Shown piece by piece: positions 23,616-31,561 of a stretch of DNA of 37,662 nucleotides. Origin of the DNA: Bacteroidales bacterium (GTDB taxonomy: Bacteria; Bacteroidota; Bacteroidia; Bacteroidales; UBA932); contig JAILJO010000055.1 in assembly GCA_024694675.1 (NCBI GenBank), forward strand, positions 1 through 37,662. The letters are read 5' to 3'. How positions within the stretch are numbered: the stretch's first letter is position 1; each line of letters starts with the position of its first letter. A model generated the notes under the pieces. It worked only from the letters and a program-made list of their open reading frames with translations, made no database searches and had not been told where the DNA came from. Made by a program: the position numbers and the translations under genes.

Positions 23616-24644
23616 ATGAGACCTTTTATCAATTGGGCGGGAAGCCGCGAGAAAGACCTGGGAGTGATTCTCCCCCTGATTCCGAAGGATATCGAGACGT
23701 TCGTGGATCCGTTTGTCGGTGACGGCACCTGCTTCCTGGCTGCAGAGGCTAAAAGCTATGCGTTGGCCGACAAAAATGCCGAACTGATCAATGCCTACCG
23801 CGTCGTGCAAACCGGAGGCCCCCGGCTCCGCACATTGCTTCCAGAACTGAAAAGGACCTGGGTAAACAGCGATCTGGCCTTTGAAAGCATCCGGAGCGGA
23901 TTGCTGGAACTCAAGTGCAGCGCCGATGACGGCTTGTTCGCGGAGTACCCTTCGCTGGTGAAAGCCGTCGGCCGTATCACGGACCGCACGCCGGTAGAAG
24001 ACCTCTTCTCCTCACCCTTCACGGAAGGAGACCAGTTCCTAATAGAATTGCGCCACCAGACAATTGAGGCGCTGGAGTCTATGACTATGTTCATTGACGA
24101 TGTAACCGTCACGGCAACGTTCTACACGGCTTTCAAAGCCGCCGTACATCAGTATCTGGTGGAAGTGTTCAACCTGCCGGAAACGAAAAATACGCTCCGC
24201 GCCGCGCTTCTCATCTTCCTAATGGAGTACGCCCGTGGCGACAAATATGTGGAAGACGCGCAGCAGTTCCGGCCGGAGTATGCCGGGCGCAAGGCGAACC
24301 AGCGTAGCATTGAGAGCCGAATTTCCACGGTTACGAGTCCCGTCCTTGCCAGAAAAATGGAAGTGACCCGGACGTACTCGCAGGAACTTTTCCGCACATT
24401 GGGCTATCCCTTCTCCAAGGAAGAAGGCAATTTCCTGTTTCTGGATGTCCCCGGCCCCGGGCCGAAGACACTCACCACGGCAGGACACAAGCGCCTGGCG
24501 AAGTTCCTTCGTAACGACACCAAGGCACGCTGGATGGCCATCTGCGCCCCGGACAACCCGATGGTGGACATGCTTAATGCGAAGCCCAAGAAGATATGCC
24601 ATGTTGTTCCCCTTGGGAAAGAACTCATCATCATGAACTATTGA
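23616..24644 (+). CDS. D12-class (Dam-like) DNA adenine methyltransferase relative with altered catalytic motif
   Basis: Layout is that of D12 N6-adenine methyltransferases: N-terminal PFINWAGSREKDL (cf. PFLRWAGGK), the SAM-binding motif FVDPFVGDGTCFL (residues about 29-41), 'ADKNAELINAYRVV', a long helical target-recognition insertion, and a C-terminal block where the family has a DPPY motif. Here that place reads FLFLDVPGPG (Asp277-Val-Pro-Gly280), lacking the second Pro and the aromatic residue that contacts the flipped adenine. The following 'TTAGHKRLAKFL' still fits the family. So the fold seems kept but catalysis may be lost or changed. 342 residues. No cognate restriction enzyme is adjacent. 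It follows the TraO-like gene closely. Confidence 0.75.
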   Translation: MRPFINWAGSREKDLGVILPLIPKDIETFVDPFVGDGTCFLAAEAKSYALADKNAELINAYRVVQTGGPRLRTLLPELKRTWVNSDLAFESIRSGLLELKCSADDGLFAEYPSLVKAVGRITDRTPVEDLFSSPFTEGDQFLIELRHQTIEALESMTMFIDDVTVTATFYTAFKAAVHQYLVEVFNLPETKNTLRAALLIFLMEYARGDKYVEDAQQFRPEYAGRKANQRSIESRISTVTSPVLARKMEVTRTYSQELFRTLGYPFSKEEGNFLFLDVPGPGPKTLTTAGHKRLAKFLRNDTKARWMAICAPDNPMVDMLNAKPKKICHVVPLGKELIIMNY

Positions 24645-24656
24645 CCCTTGGATGAA

Positions 24657-24768
24657 ACTCTCCGGCGAGTCAAGTGAGCCGGATTAGTGAGATAGAGACT
24701 CTCCGGAGAGCAGATTCCATTTGCAATCATTTTTCCAACCGGGAAGGACGTTGGGAAATGTCCTTCCC
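24657..24768 (+). promoter_or_regulatory. Palindromic sites and hairpin before the fimbrial operon
   Basis: ACTCTCCGGCGAGT (24657-24670, near-palindrome) and CTCTCCGGAGAG (24699-24710, perfect 12-bp palindrome) share the CTCTCCGG half-site and are 42 bases apart. A 9-bp perfect hairpin GGGAAGGAC / GTCCTTCCC (24741-24768) follows, ending in TTTG. The two sites could bind a regulator; the hairpin may be a terminator for the element or a leader attenuator. No TAnnTTTG promoter is seen here. Confidence 0.5.
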
Positions 24769-24798
24769 TTTGCAAGAAACCATTAAAATCTACTGAAT

Positions 24799-25383
24799 AT
24801 GAAGAAGATATTCATTCTTTTCTCATCGTTATTCTTGTTCTCGGCAGCCGCTTCGGCCCAAGTCTGGGCCGTGGCGGTGAACGCCGCCGATGCTATTGAG
24901 CTGGGAACCATCGGAGTCGAGTGTTCCGCAGCCGTCGGCCAGCATTGGAGTATCCACGCCGGTGCCAAGGTCAATCCGTGGACCTTCGCAAAGAAGGATA
25001 CCTTCAACGGCCTGTTCTCCGAGCCAAACCCCGACCAGAAGCAGGACCGCAAACAGGTGTATGCCGCAGGCGTACGTTGGTGGCCTTGGAACGTGTATTC
25101 CGGATGGTGGCTCGCCGGCAAGGGACAATACCAGGAGTATAACCGGGGCGGAGTCCTGAAGGAGACATCACAGGAGGGAGACGCCTTCGGGGCGGGTTTC
25201 TCCGGCGGTTATTCCCTGATGCTCAAGGAGCACTGGAATCTGGACTTCGGCCTAGGCCTCTGGGGAGGCTGGACCCAATACACCACCTACGCCTGCCCAA
25301 GCTGCGGAAAAGTGGTGGACGAAGGTCAGAAATGGTTCATCCTGCCAAATGAAGTGATACTGTCGCTGGTTTATATCTTCTAA
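24799..25383 (+). CDS. DUF3575-type outer-membrane protein of fimbrial locus
   Basis: A 194-residue barrel-like protein with signal peptide MKKIFILFSSLFLFSAAASAQ (cleavage after ASA). Conserved DUF3575 features: HWSIHAGAKVNPWTF, VRWWPWNVYSGWWLAGKGQYQEYN, and 'WNLDFGLGLWGGWTQYTTYACPSCG', with a CPxC pair that could bind metal or form a disulfide. The C-terminus ends in LVYIF as outer-membrane barrels do. Such genes regularly open Bacteroidales fimbrial or OmpA-associated loci, but their role is not established. First gene of the operon. Confidence 0.8.
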   Translation: MKKIFILFSSLFLFSAAASAQVWAVAVNAADAIELGTIGVECSAAVGQHWSIHAGAKVNPWTFAKKDTFNGLFSEPNPDQKQDRKQVYAAGVRWWPWNVYSGWWLAGKGQYQEYNRGGVLKETSQEGDAFGAGFSGGYSLMLKEHWNLDFGLGLWGGWTQYTTYACPSCGKVVDEGQKWFILPNEVILSLVYIF

Positions 25384-25396
25384 AACGTAAAAACAT

Positions 25397-26614
25397 ATGA
25401 GACAACTATTTATGGCTGCGGTAAGTACCGCGGCAGCGCTGGCACTGAACTCCTGCGACCCTCCTGTACTGGATGTAAAGGATAACAGCGCCCTGGAAAA
25501 GGTTACGCTGGAAGCCAGTAACGACACGCCGAAATGGGAGTTCGGAGAGGAACGTACCATTACCATTTCTCCCTACCCGGCAACGGCGGTTTGCGAGCGT
25601 TTTGAGCTTAGGACATCCAATGCGGAAATCGTAATTATACGTAGCGGTGAACTCCCTAACCAGTTCAAGGTAACGGCAAATGGTGAGGGTAAGGTTATCC
25701 TGACCGGTACGGCCCTTGGACATGATGGGAACGGTCCTTTGGAGAAGTCAGACTTCCTCGAATTCACACTTCAGGATAACCGCGTAAAGCCTGTCCGTCC
25801 CGTGGTGTCCATACAAATGGCTCCCACCACGGATATCGAAGCAAAGAAAGTGATTGCCGAGGACAGTCCGGCAGTGATTGCTGACAGTCAGGATATGCTT
25901 CTCACTGTATCCAGTGATTCTGAACGAGCCACCTACTCCCTTCAAAGCGGTGACAAAAAGGTACTAGCCTTGGAAAGGACCGGAGCGCAGAGCTGGATGC
26001 TGAAAACAGTGGCTCCTGGCAGCGCTTTCCTGAACCTTACGGTAACGGACGGCTTGGGCAACTCTTTCGGGTACGCTTACTATGTCTATTCCTTTGGCCA
26101 TGTTACGATGACTACCGAGTATGACCCCCTGATGGCGGAAGCCGGTATATCCATAAGCGAGCACAACTATCCCAACCTGACCGGACAGGTATATATGGCC
26201 GGAAAGATAGTAGGCTGGCCCTGGAACGACGAAAGTAACATTGCCACCCGGGACATCCCCGTTTTCAACGGTGTGCTGGATTTCAGCGAAGAGTTTGAAT
26301 ACAAGGCGCTTTCCGAGACGTATGACCTCCAGAACGAGATTCATGCCATTACCGTCGGCGAGGGCATCAACAAGGCATGGTTCACTATCCACGAGGCCAG
26401 GCTGAACTATATAATCACCCTGAGCAATCCATATATCATCATCGACCATCTCTACGATGACAATGACCGCGAGGAACCCCTGTTCTGGAACTTCTGGATT
26501 GAGGGCGCCCTCCGGCAGGAAGGTGTGGCTCCTGTAGAAATGCCCCAGCCCATCGGCTTCAATCCCGGAGTGGATGGCTGGAATGAGGGAAACGAAATCT
26601 CCATACCCTTATGA
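25397..26614 (+). CDS. Lipoprotein of fimbrial locus, unknown fold
   Basis: 405 residues with lipobox ALNSC (Cys20). The mature part is beta-rich with Ig-like spacing (KVTLEASNDTPKWEFGEERTITISPYP, 'GKVILTGTALG') in the first half and an unrecognised second half. No catalytic motif. It probably sits in the outer membrane, either as a fimbrial accessory protein or as a surface adhesin. It starts 13 bases after the DUF3575 gene and its stop overlaps the next start (ATGA). Confidence 0.7.
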   Translation: MRQLFMAAVSTAAALALNSCDPPVLDVKDNSALEKVTLEASNDTPKWEFGEERTITISPYPATAVCERFELRTSNAEIVIIRSGELPNQFKVTANGEGKVILTGTALGHDGNGPLEKSDFLEFTLQDNRVKPVRPVVSIQMAPTTDIEAKKVIAEDSPAVIADSQDMLLTVSSDSERATYSLQSGDKKVLALERTGAQSWMLKTVAPGSAFLNLTVTDGLGNSFGYAYYVYSFGHVTMTTEYDPLMAEAGISISEHNYPNLTGQVYMAGKIVGWPWNDESNIATRDIPVFNGVLDFSEEFEYKALSETYDLQNEIHAITVGEGINKAWFTIHEARLNYIITLSNPYIIIDHLYDDNDREEPLFWNFWIEGALRQEGVAPVEMPQPIGFNPGVDGWNEGNEISIPL

Positions 26615-27060
26615 GCAGCATAAGTGACATCATGCACGACTCCGAAGTGAGAAAAGTGCAGCTTCTTTGCGAGAATCCGGATCGTTATGCCGTGCGCTAT
26701 GAAGACGGCTCTTCGATGTTCGTGGACGGTGATGGTAAAATGATTAAAAGCCCTCTGGGACAGTTTGATGTCATCTCCAGGGTAGAGTTCATCGGCAGGA
26801 TGCACGGCGTTCCGCACTTCGCCTTTGAAGGCAGGGACTACTCCAACCGTTATATGTCCGAGACCGGAATGTTCGATGTTGACGGACACCGGAAGATCTT
26901 CCGCGACCCCCGCTCGGCCGGGATAGAAGGCGTAGAGTACATCAAATGGGAGTTCGAGAGGCTCGAAAGAATGGCCAATGACCCTATGAATCCACGCAGG
27001 AACGACCCTGTACTGTTTGACCTCGATGAAAAACAATCCCTTGGAATGAAAATGCGATGA
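26611..27060 (+). CDS. Conserved-looking small protein, no signal peptide, unknown
   Basis: 149 residues without signal peptide or membrane helix; hydrophilic, with many Asp, Arg and Glu residues. Visible segments are 'NPDRYAVRYEDGSSMFVDGDGKM', partly repeated in character as GMFDVDGHRKIF, and a charged C-terminus. The gene overlaps both neighbours by 4 bases (ATGA on each side), so it is tightly coupled to the lipoprotein and OmpA-like genes. A cytoplasmic protein in an envelope operon is unexpected; a role in regulation or assembly is guesswork. Confidence 0.7.
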   Translation: MSSISDIMHDSEVRKVQLLCENPDRYAVRYEDGSSMFVDGDGKMIKSPLGQFDVISRVEFIGRMHGVPHFAFEGRDYSNRYMSETGMFDVDGHRKIFRDPRSAGIEGVEYIKWEFERLERMANDPMNPRRNDPVLFDLDEKQSLGMKMR

Positions 27061-29153
27061 AAAAACTATTCAAGACAATTGCCGGTTGGTTCAAGGAAAT
27101 GCGGAACCGGCCGGATGACTGGGAAAGCATGGACTATTACGAAAGGAAGCTCTATACCGCATCTGTGGGGCTTGCCGGCATAGTGGTCTTGTTTCCGGTA
27201 GTTGTAATAATGCTGATTGTAACGCTTTGCAGCCAGAGCTGTTCCACCCCCGGCAAGCTCCAGCGGATTCAGAAAGGCGCCCTCCAGGTAAGCATAGGCC
27301 TTGTGGATGAGCCGCTGCTTCCTCCTACGGAAATCTACGACCTGGAACGTCCTGATACACTCGTGGTCAGGGACGATGACGGAAGGGAGTATATCATCAT
27401 GAAGGCCGTCAAGGATGAAGACGGAGAGATGGTGGCAACGGATGTCATTCCGGCGGCAGTGGTTGAAGCCCGCTTCCGCCACGTTGCAGAAAGACAGGGC
27501 AAGGTGGATATAGAATTCCAGATCCGTGTTCCCCGGGAAATGCAGGATGAGAGATGGCAACTGCGTTTCTATCCGCAGATGTACATCCTTGCAGATACCC
27601 TTGACCTTGAGAAAGTCATCGTTACCGGCGCCAAGTACAGGAAGGCACAATTGAGAGGATACCAGCAGTACGAGAGATTCCTTGCCAGCATCGTTACCGA
27701 CAGTACCCGCTTTATCAACATACGCCTGCTGGAGCTTTTCATCCAGCGGAACATCCCCGACCTGTACGCTTTCAAGACCGACAGCACAATAGTTTCAGAC
27801 GCACAGTTCCAAAGCGTTTACGGCGTAACCGAACAGGATGCCATCGAGCACTATACCAATACGATATCCAAACGCCTCAATGCCCGTCGGTTGGCACGAA
27901 GAGACGAGATGTACAGGAAATACATCCGCGTGCCAATCGTCCGCGAGGGCTTGAGGCTGGATACCGTAATCGTAGCTTCAAATGGTGATTTCGTCTATGA
28001 CTACCTCCAGACAATTGCTGCACAGCCAGGACTGAGGAAGGTTGACGTAGTCCTTTCAGGGGACATCTGGGAGCAGGATAAACGACTGTATGAGATTCCC
28101 GGGACGGAACCGCTGACCTATTACATCAGCAGCCTGTCGGCGTTCGTGGATGCTACTCCACACTACAAGAAGCAGATTATCAGCCGCCGTGTGGAAGCCA
28201 ATACCGCCTGCTACATAGACTTCGGACAGGGCTCCGACGTTATTCAGGAAAACCTCAGCAACAACCGATCCGAGATGGGACGCATCAAAGATAACCTGGC
28301 CAGCCTCATCGAGAACAAGGAATTCGACCTTGACAGCATAGTCGTGACCGCCAGCTGCTCTCCGGAGGGCTCCGTGGCCTTCAATACAAAGCTCTCCCAA
28401 AGGCGTAGCGAATCCGTAAGCCGCTATTTCGAGAACTATATGCAGGATTACCGCGAGCAGCTACAGCGTGAGGCAGAGACGGCTTACTACTTCGGCGGAA
28501 CTGCCTACGAAATCCCTGCAGAGTCCTGGAATGACGTAAAGTTCATCTCCAGGAGCAATCCCGAGAACTGGCGCATGCTGGATTTCCTCATTGAGGACAG
28601 CGATTCCCTGAAGGCCCCCCAGAAGCGTGAATACTTCCGGGTCCGAAAGATTGAAGACCCCGACGCGAGGGAGAAAGAACTCTCGAAAAAGCCCTTCTAC
28701 CGGTATCTCCGTGAGATATTCTACCCAAGGCTCCGAACCGTAAAGTTCGACTTCCACCTGCACCGCAAGGGTATGGTTCAGGATACAGTCCAGACCACTG
28801 TACTTGATGTGGATTATATGGCCGGAGTGGAGGCCTTGAATGAAAGGGACTATGAGACTGCCCTCCGGTTGCTGCGTCCATATCAGGATTACAATACAGC
28901 CCTGGCTTATTGCGCTCTGGACTATAACGCATCGGCGCTGGCCATCCTGGAAGAGTTGCCGGAGAGTGCTCCTGTAAACTACCTGCTGGCCGTTATCTAC
29001 AGCCGTCAGGGCAAGGATAATGAAGCCGTGGGGCGCTTTATCCGTGCCTGCAGGCAGAATCCCGCCTATATCCACAGGGGCAGTCTGGACCCGGAAATAT
29101 CAAGTCTTATTAACAGGTATAACCTTATAAACAATTATTTACAAACCCATTAA
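27057..29153 (+). CDS. Membrane-anchored OmpA-like/TPR protein of fimbrial locus
   Basis: 698 residues. One membrane helix at about 36-58 (VGLAGIVVLFPVVVIMLIV) followed by CSQSCSTP; this is not a canonical lipobox, so an inner-membrane anchor is more likely than a lipoprotein. The periplasmic part has a beta-rich domain, then an OmpA-C-like region at about 385-465 (ACYIDFGQGSD, then SPEGSVAFNTKLSQRRSESV), which usually binds peptidoglycan. The last about 100 residues are TPR-like (MAGVEALNERDYETALRLL). This resembles the OmpA/DUF3868-type partners that accompany DUF3575 genes beside fimbrillins, and could anchor or regulate pilus assembly. Starts by ATGA overlap. Confidence 0.75.
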   Translation: MKKLFKTIAGWFKEMRNRPDDWESMDYYERKLYTASVGLAGIVVLFPVVVIMLIVTLCSQSCSTPGKLQRIQKGALQVSIGLVDEPLLPPTEIYDLERPDTLVVRDDDGREYIIMKAVKDEDGEMVATDVIPAAVVEARFRHVAERQGKVDIEFQIRVPREMQDERWQLRFYPQMYILADTLDLEKVIVTGAKYRKAQLRGYQQYERFLASIVTDSTRFINIRLLELFIQRNIPDLYAFKTDSTIVSDAQFQSVYGVTEQDAIEHYTNTISKRLNARRLARRDEMYRKYIRVPIVREGLRLDTVIVASNGDFVYDYLQTIAAQPGLRKVDVVLSGDIWEQDKRLYEIPGTEPLTYYISSLSAFVDATPHYKKQIISRRVEANTACYIDFGQGSDVIQENLSNNRSEMGRIKDNLASLIENKEFDLDSIVVTASCSPEGSVAFNTKLSQRRSESVSRYFENYMQDYREQLQREAETAYYFGGTAYEIPAESWNDVKFISRSNPENWRMLDFLIEDSDSLKAPQKREYFRVRKIEDPDAREKELSKKPFYRYLREIFYPRLRTVKFDFHLHRKGMVQDTVQTTVLDVDYMAGVEALNERDYETALRLLRPYQDYNTALAYCALDYNASALAILEELPESAPVNYLLAVIYSRQGKDNEAVGRFIRACRQNPAYIHRGSLDPEISSLINRYNLINNYLQTH

Positions 29154-29165
29154 TCCATTTTAATC

Positions 29166-30170
29166 ATGCGAAAAATTGCTTTTTTTGCGGCTGTGGCCAC
29201 AGCCCTCTGCACCATTGCGTGCAACAAAGAACTCTCCACTTCAAAGGAGGAAACACCTGTCCTTTCCGATGATGAAAGGGTGGAAGTCACCCTGACTATC
29301 ACAGGTGGGGCCATGACCAAATCGGCCGACCAGGACATCGATGACAATCTGAGTGTCGTTCACAACATCCAGTTCTTCGCCTTCAACGAAGACGAATCCA
29401 TCGATACCTACGTCAAGGTGACGGACGGCATGAGCGGCAGTATGCGTGTCAAGGCCGGTCAGAAGAAGTTCTGGGCCATCGTCAATGCCGATGACATCAC
29501 TAATGTCCAGACTTTGGAGCAGCTTTTAGCCGTAAAGACACAGCTCTCAGACAACGCCGACGGATTCGTGATGGTAGGCAATTATAACTCCAACGTCGGG
29601 ACTGATCCGATTCCCATTGAAGTCAAGCGTCTGGCCACACGCGTGGTCCTGAAAAAGGTCACCGCCGCGTTCACCAGCCCAGCCGAGGCGGATCTGGACT
29701 GCATCCTCAAGCGCGTCTATCTTATCAATGTCGCGGGTGACTTCAACCTGGGCTATACGGATGACCCCACCGTCTGGTACTCCAAAATGGCGTATGAGAG
29801 CCCGACCGGACTCGATGATCTGCTGAATACCACACTGACCCCCGGTCACAACTTGAAGAATGCAGCCTATGAGGTGCCCAGTTATCACTACTGCTATCAG
29901 AACCACAAGCAGCCGGACACCCAGTCCACTACCTGGAGCCCCCGTTTCACAAGAATCGTAGTTGAGGTGGAACTTGGAGGAACCACCTATTACTACCCGG
30001 TGAACCTCCAGTACATCGACTACGGCAAGTCTTATGAGATTGAAAACCTGACCATCACCAGGAAGGGCTCCATCAGTCCGGACCAGCCCATTACCATCCA
30101 GTCTGGTACCTTTGAAATCAGCGTGAAGGACTGGACCGTAGTGCCCGTCACAAACGGAATCACCATCTAA
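29166..30170 (+). CDS. Major fimbrillin (FimA/Mfa1-type type V pilin)
   Basis: 334 residues. Lipobox LCTIAC (Cys19), as type V pilins need for export as lipoproteins before protease-driven polymerization. The N-terminal domain carries 'RVEVTLTITGGAMTKSA' and IQFFAFNEDESIDTYVKV, then 'KKFWAIVNADD', typical of the FimA/Mfa1 family. The C-terminus ISVKDWTVVPVTNGITI is the donor-strand-like end. It is the first pilin gene in the operon and is followed by a terminator hairpin, both consistent with the major subunit. Subunit roles are inferred from order. Confidence 0.85.
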   Translation: MRKIAFFAAVATALCTIACNKELSTSKEETPVLSDDERVEVTLTITGGAMTKSADQDIDDNLSVVHNIQFFAFNEDESIDTYVKVTDGMSGSMRVKAGQKKFWAIVNADDITNVQTLEQLLAVKTQLSDNADGFVMVGNYNSNVGTDPIPIEVKRLATRVVLKKVTAAFTSPAEADLDCILKRVYLINVAGDFNLGYTDDPTVWYSKMAYESPTGLDDLLNTTLTPGHNLKNAAYEVPSYHYCYQNHKQPDTQSTTWSPRFTRIVVEVELGGTTYYYPVNLQYIDYGKSYEIENLTITRKGSISPDQPITIQSGTFEISVKDWTVVPVTNGITI

Positions 30171-30208
30171 CGACTCGAGGTCGTGATTTGATACTTTTCA
30201 TAATGCTC

Positions 30209-30232
30209 GGGCCGGTCAAGGCCGGCCCTTTT
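30209..30232 (+). terminator. Intra-operon terminator/attenuator after major fimbrillin
   Basis: Perfect 7-bp stem GGGCCGG / CCGGCCC with 6-nt loop and TTTT. The next pilin gene starts 15 bases later with no promoter visible in between, so partial read-through is the likely mode, lowering expression of accessory subunits relative to the major pilin. Confidence 0.8.
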
Positions 30233-30246
30233 CAATGCAAGAAACT

Positions 30247-31557
30247 ATGCGAAAGATATTTACACTTATTCTGCCCCTGGCACTGCTGCTGCCTGTCTCC
30301 TGCAACAAGAACAATGAGTCGCAGGAAATCTTTTCAGGAGACGAAGAGCATACAGTTACAGTACGGATCAGGGCCTGTGGTACAAGTACCAAGGCTATGA
30401 ACACATCCAGCCTTACGCTCGCCGATGGCGTACAGACCCTTGACCTGTACATTTTCCACCAGAACGAACCTGCCGAGGACAAGCACGTTTCCGTCACCCC
30501 TGACGACAGCGGCATCACCGAATACGTCATAAGGGAGAAGAAGGGGGAACGCGTAGGCATCATCGCCATGGCCAATCTGGATGCTGATACGGCCGCCTTG
30601 CTGGAAGGGCATTCCCTTGCCGACTTTGCCGATTCTTACAACATGCCATGTCCTATAGTGTGGACGGCGAACAACTTCGATTTCGACCGCATTCCCATGG
30701 TGGGCGCAGCAGACGCCTATTTCAATGGAGACAGCACTGCTGAAATTGAGCTCCGCCGCCTCATGTGGCGCATCGACATCGGCAGCATTGTATATGACCC
30801 GGAGGACGAAAGCCTCAGGGGGAAGGATGTGTTCGTGAAGACAATCGCCCTTACCAACATAGGCAACCATTTCAATCCAACCAAGTCCAGCAACATCGGC
30901 CATTTCTACAGCTGGTACCTGTTCTTCGGAAACGACGGCATGGCAACCGGTGCTTTCGGAGGCTGTGATGACGGATTCAAGTTCTACACCAATGCCCCAA
31001 GGGGGTGGGATCCAGCCGGAAGCTGGAATCCCGGAGGTCCGGGCATCCTGAACCAGAGCTATCCAAGGACCGTGAACGACAACTACAAGAAAGCCAAGGG
31101 AGTCCTGAATATCGATGCCACGGGCAAATATCTCACGGCAACCTGTCAGAGCTACAATGTCTCAGGCGGACAGGGACGGCTGGCGACGGCCGGAAACACC
31201 GCAGCCCAGAGTATGGCCATAGGAAAGAGCCTGTACGGTTTCATGGGCCGTGGCTGTTTCAGCGACTACAGTGTTGTGTGTACATACGACAACCAGGTCT
31301 CTTATCCGAAGCTTGTGGTAGAGCTTGTGATTGACGGAGTTTCCCGCTTCTATCCGGTGTGCATCACCTATCCGCAGCCGAACACGGTATATCAGGTGAG
31401 CACGATTACCATTACCGGCGACGGCTCAGACTATTCCAACTTCGTGGAGCAGAGGTTTCCCGCCACTTACACGGTTTCGGTAACGGACTGGGACGTGGTG
31501 GACATAGACAACATTGACATCGGCTTCAGGGACTGCTCAGGTACCGAAATCTATTAG
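30247..31557 (+). CDS. Accessory/tip fimbrillin-family lipoprotein (first of two paralogues)
   Basis: 436 residues from the preferred start at 30247 (MRKIFTLILPLALLLPVSC, lipobox PVSC, Cys19); the track start at 30235 adds four residues. Pilin-like N-terminal domain: VTVRIRACGTSTKA, LDLYIFHQNEPAEDKHV and 'RVGIIAMANLD'. A central insertion of about 100 residues (from 'GFKFYTNAPRGWD' through GILNQSYPRT) resembles the next gene, which suggests a duplicated pair. C-terminus has VSVTDWDVVDIDN, like the donor-strand end of FimA. Probably a low-copy accessory or tip subunit. Confidence 0.8.
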   Translation: MRKIFTLILPLALLLPVSCNKNNESQEIFSGDEEHTVTVRIRACGTSTKAMNTSSLTLADGVQTLDLYIFHQNEPAEDKHVSVTPDDSGITEYVIREKKGERVGIIAMANLDADTAALLEGHSLADFADSYNMPCPIVWTANNFDFDRIPMVGAADAYFNGDSTAEIELRRLMWRIDIGSIVYDPEDESLRGKDVFVKTIALTNIGNHFNPTKSSNIGHFYSWYLFFGNDGMATGAFGGCDDGFKFYTNAPRGWDPAGSWNPGGPGILNQSYPRTVNDNYKKAKGVLNIDATGKYLTATCQSYNVSGGQGRLATAGNTAAQSMAIGKSLYGFMGRGCFSDYSVVCTYDNQVSYPKLVVELVIDGVSRFYPVCITYPQPNTVYQVSTITITGDGSDYSNFVEQRFPATYTVSVTDWDVVDIDNIDIGFRDCSGTEIY

Positions 31558-31561
31558 GCCT

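Larger units (their letters stand above)
13300..24790. mobile_element. Integrated mobilizable plasmid-like element (approximate limits)
   Basis: The block carries primase, relaxase, coupling protein, MobA-type protein, SSB, Rep_3 initiator with iterons, TraO-like barrel and a methyltransferase relative, all typical of Bacteroides mobilizable or conjugative elements, between chromosomal-type genes on the left and a fimbrial operon on the right. No tyrosine or serine recombinase and no transposase is in the window, and I could not find flanking direct repeats by eye. Both limits are therefore approximate; the fimbrial operon could also be cargo. Confidence 0.6.

Noticed and set aside
13300-24790. 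Flanking direct repeats or a tRNA attachment site for the element
   Set aside because: I compared the two edges by eye and found no convincing repeat and no tRNA gene in the window.
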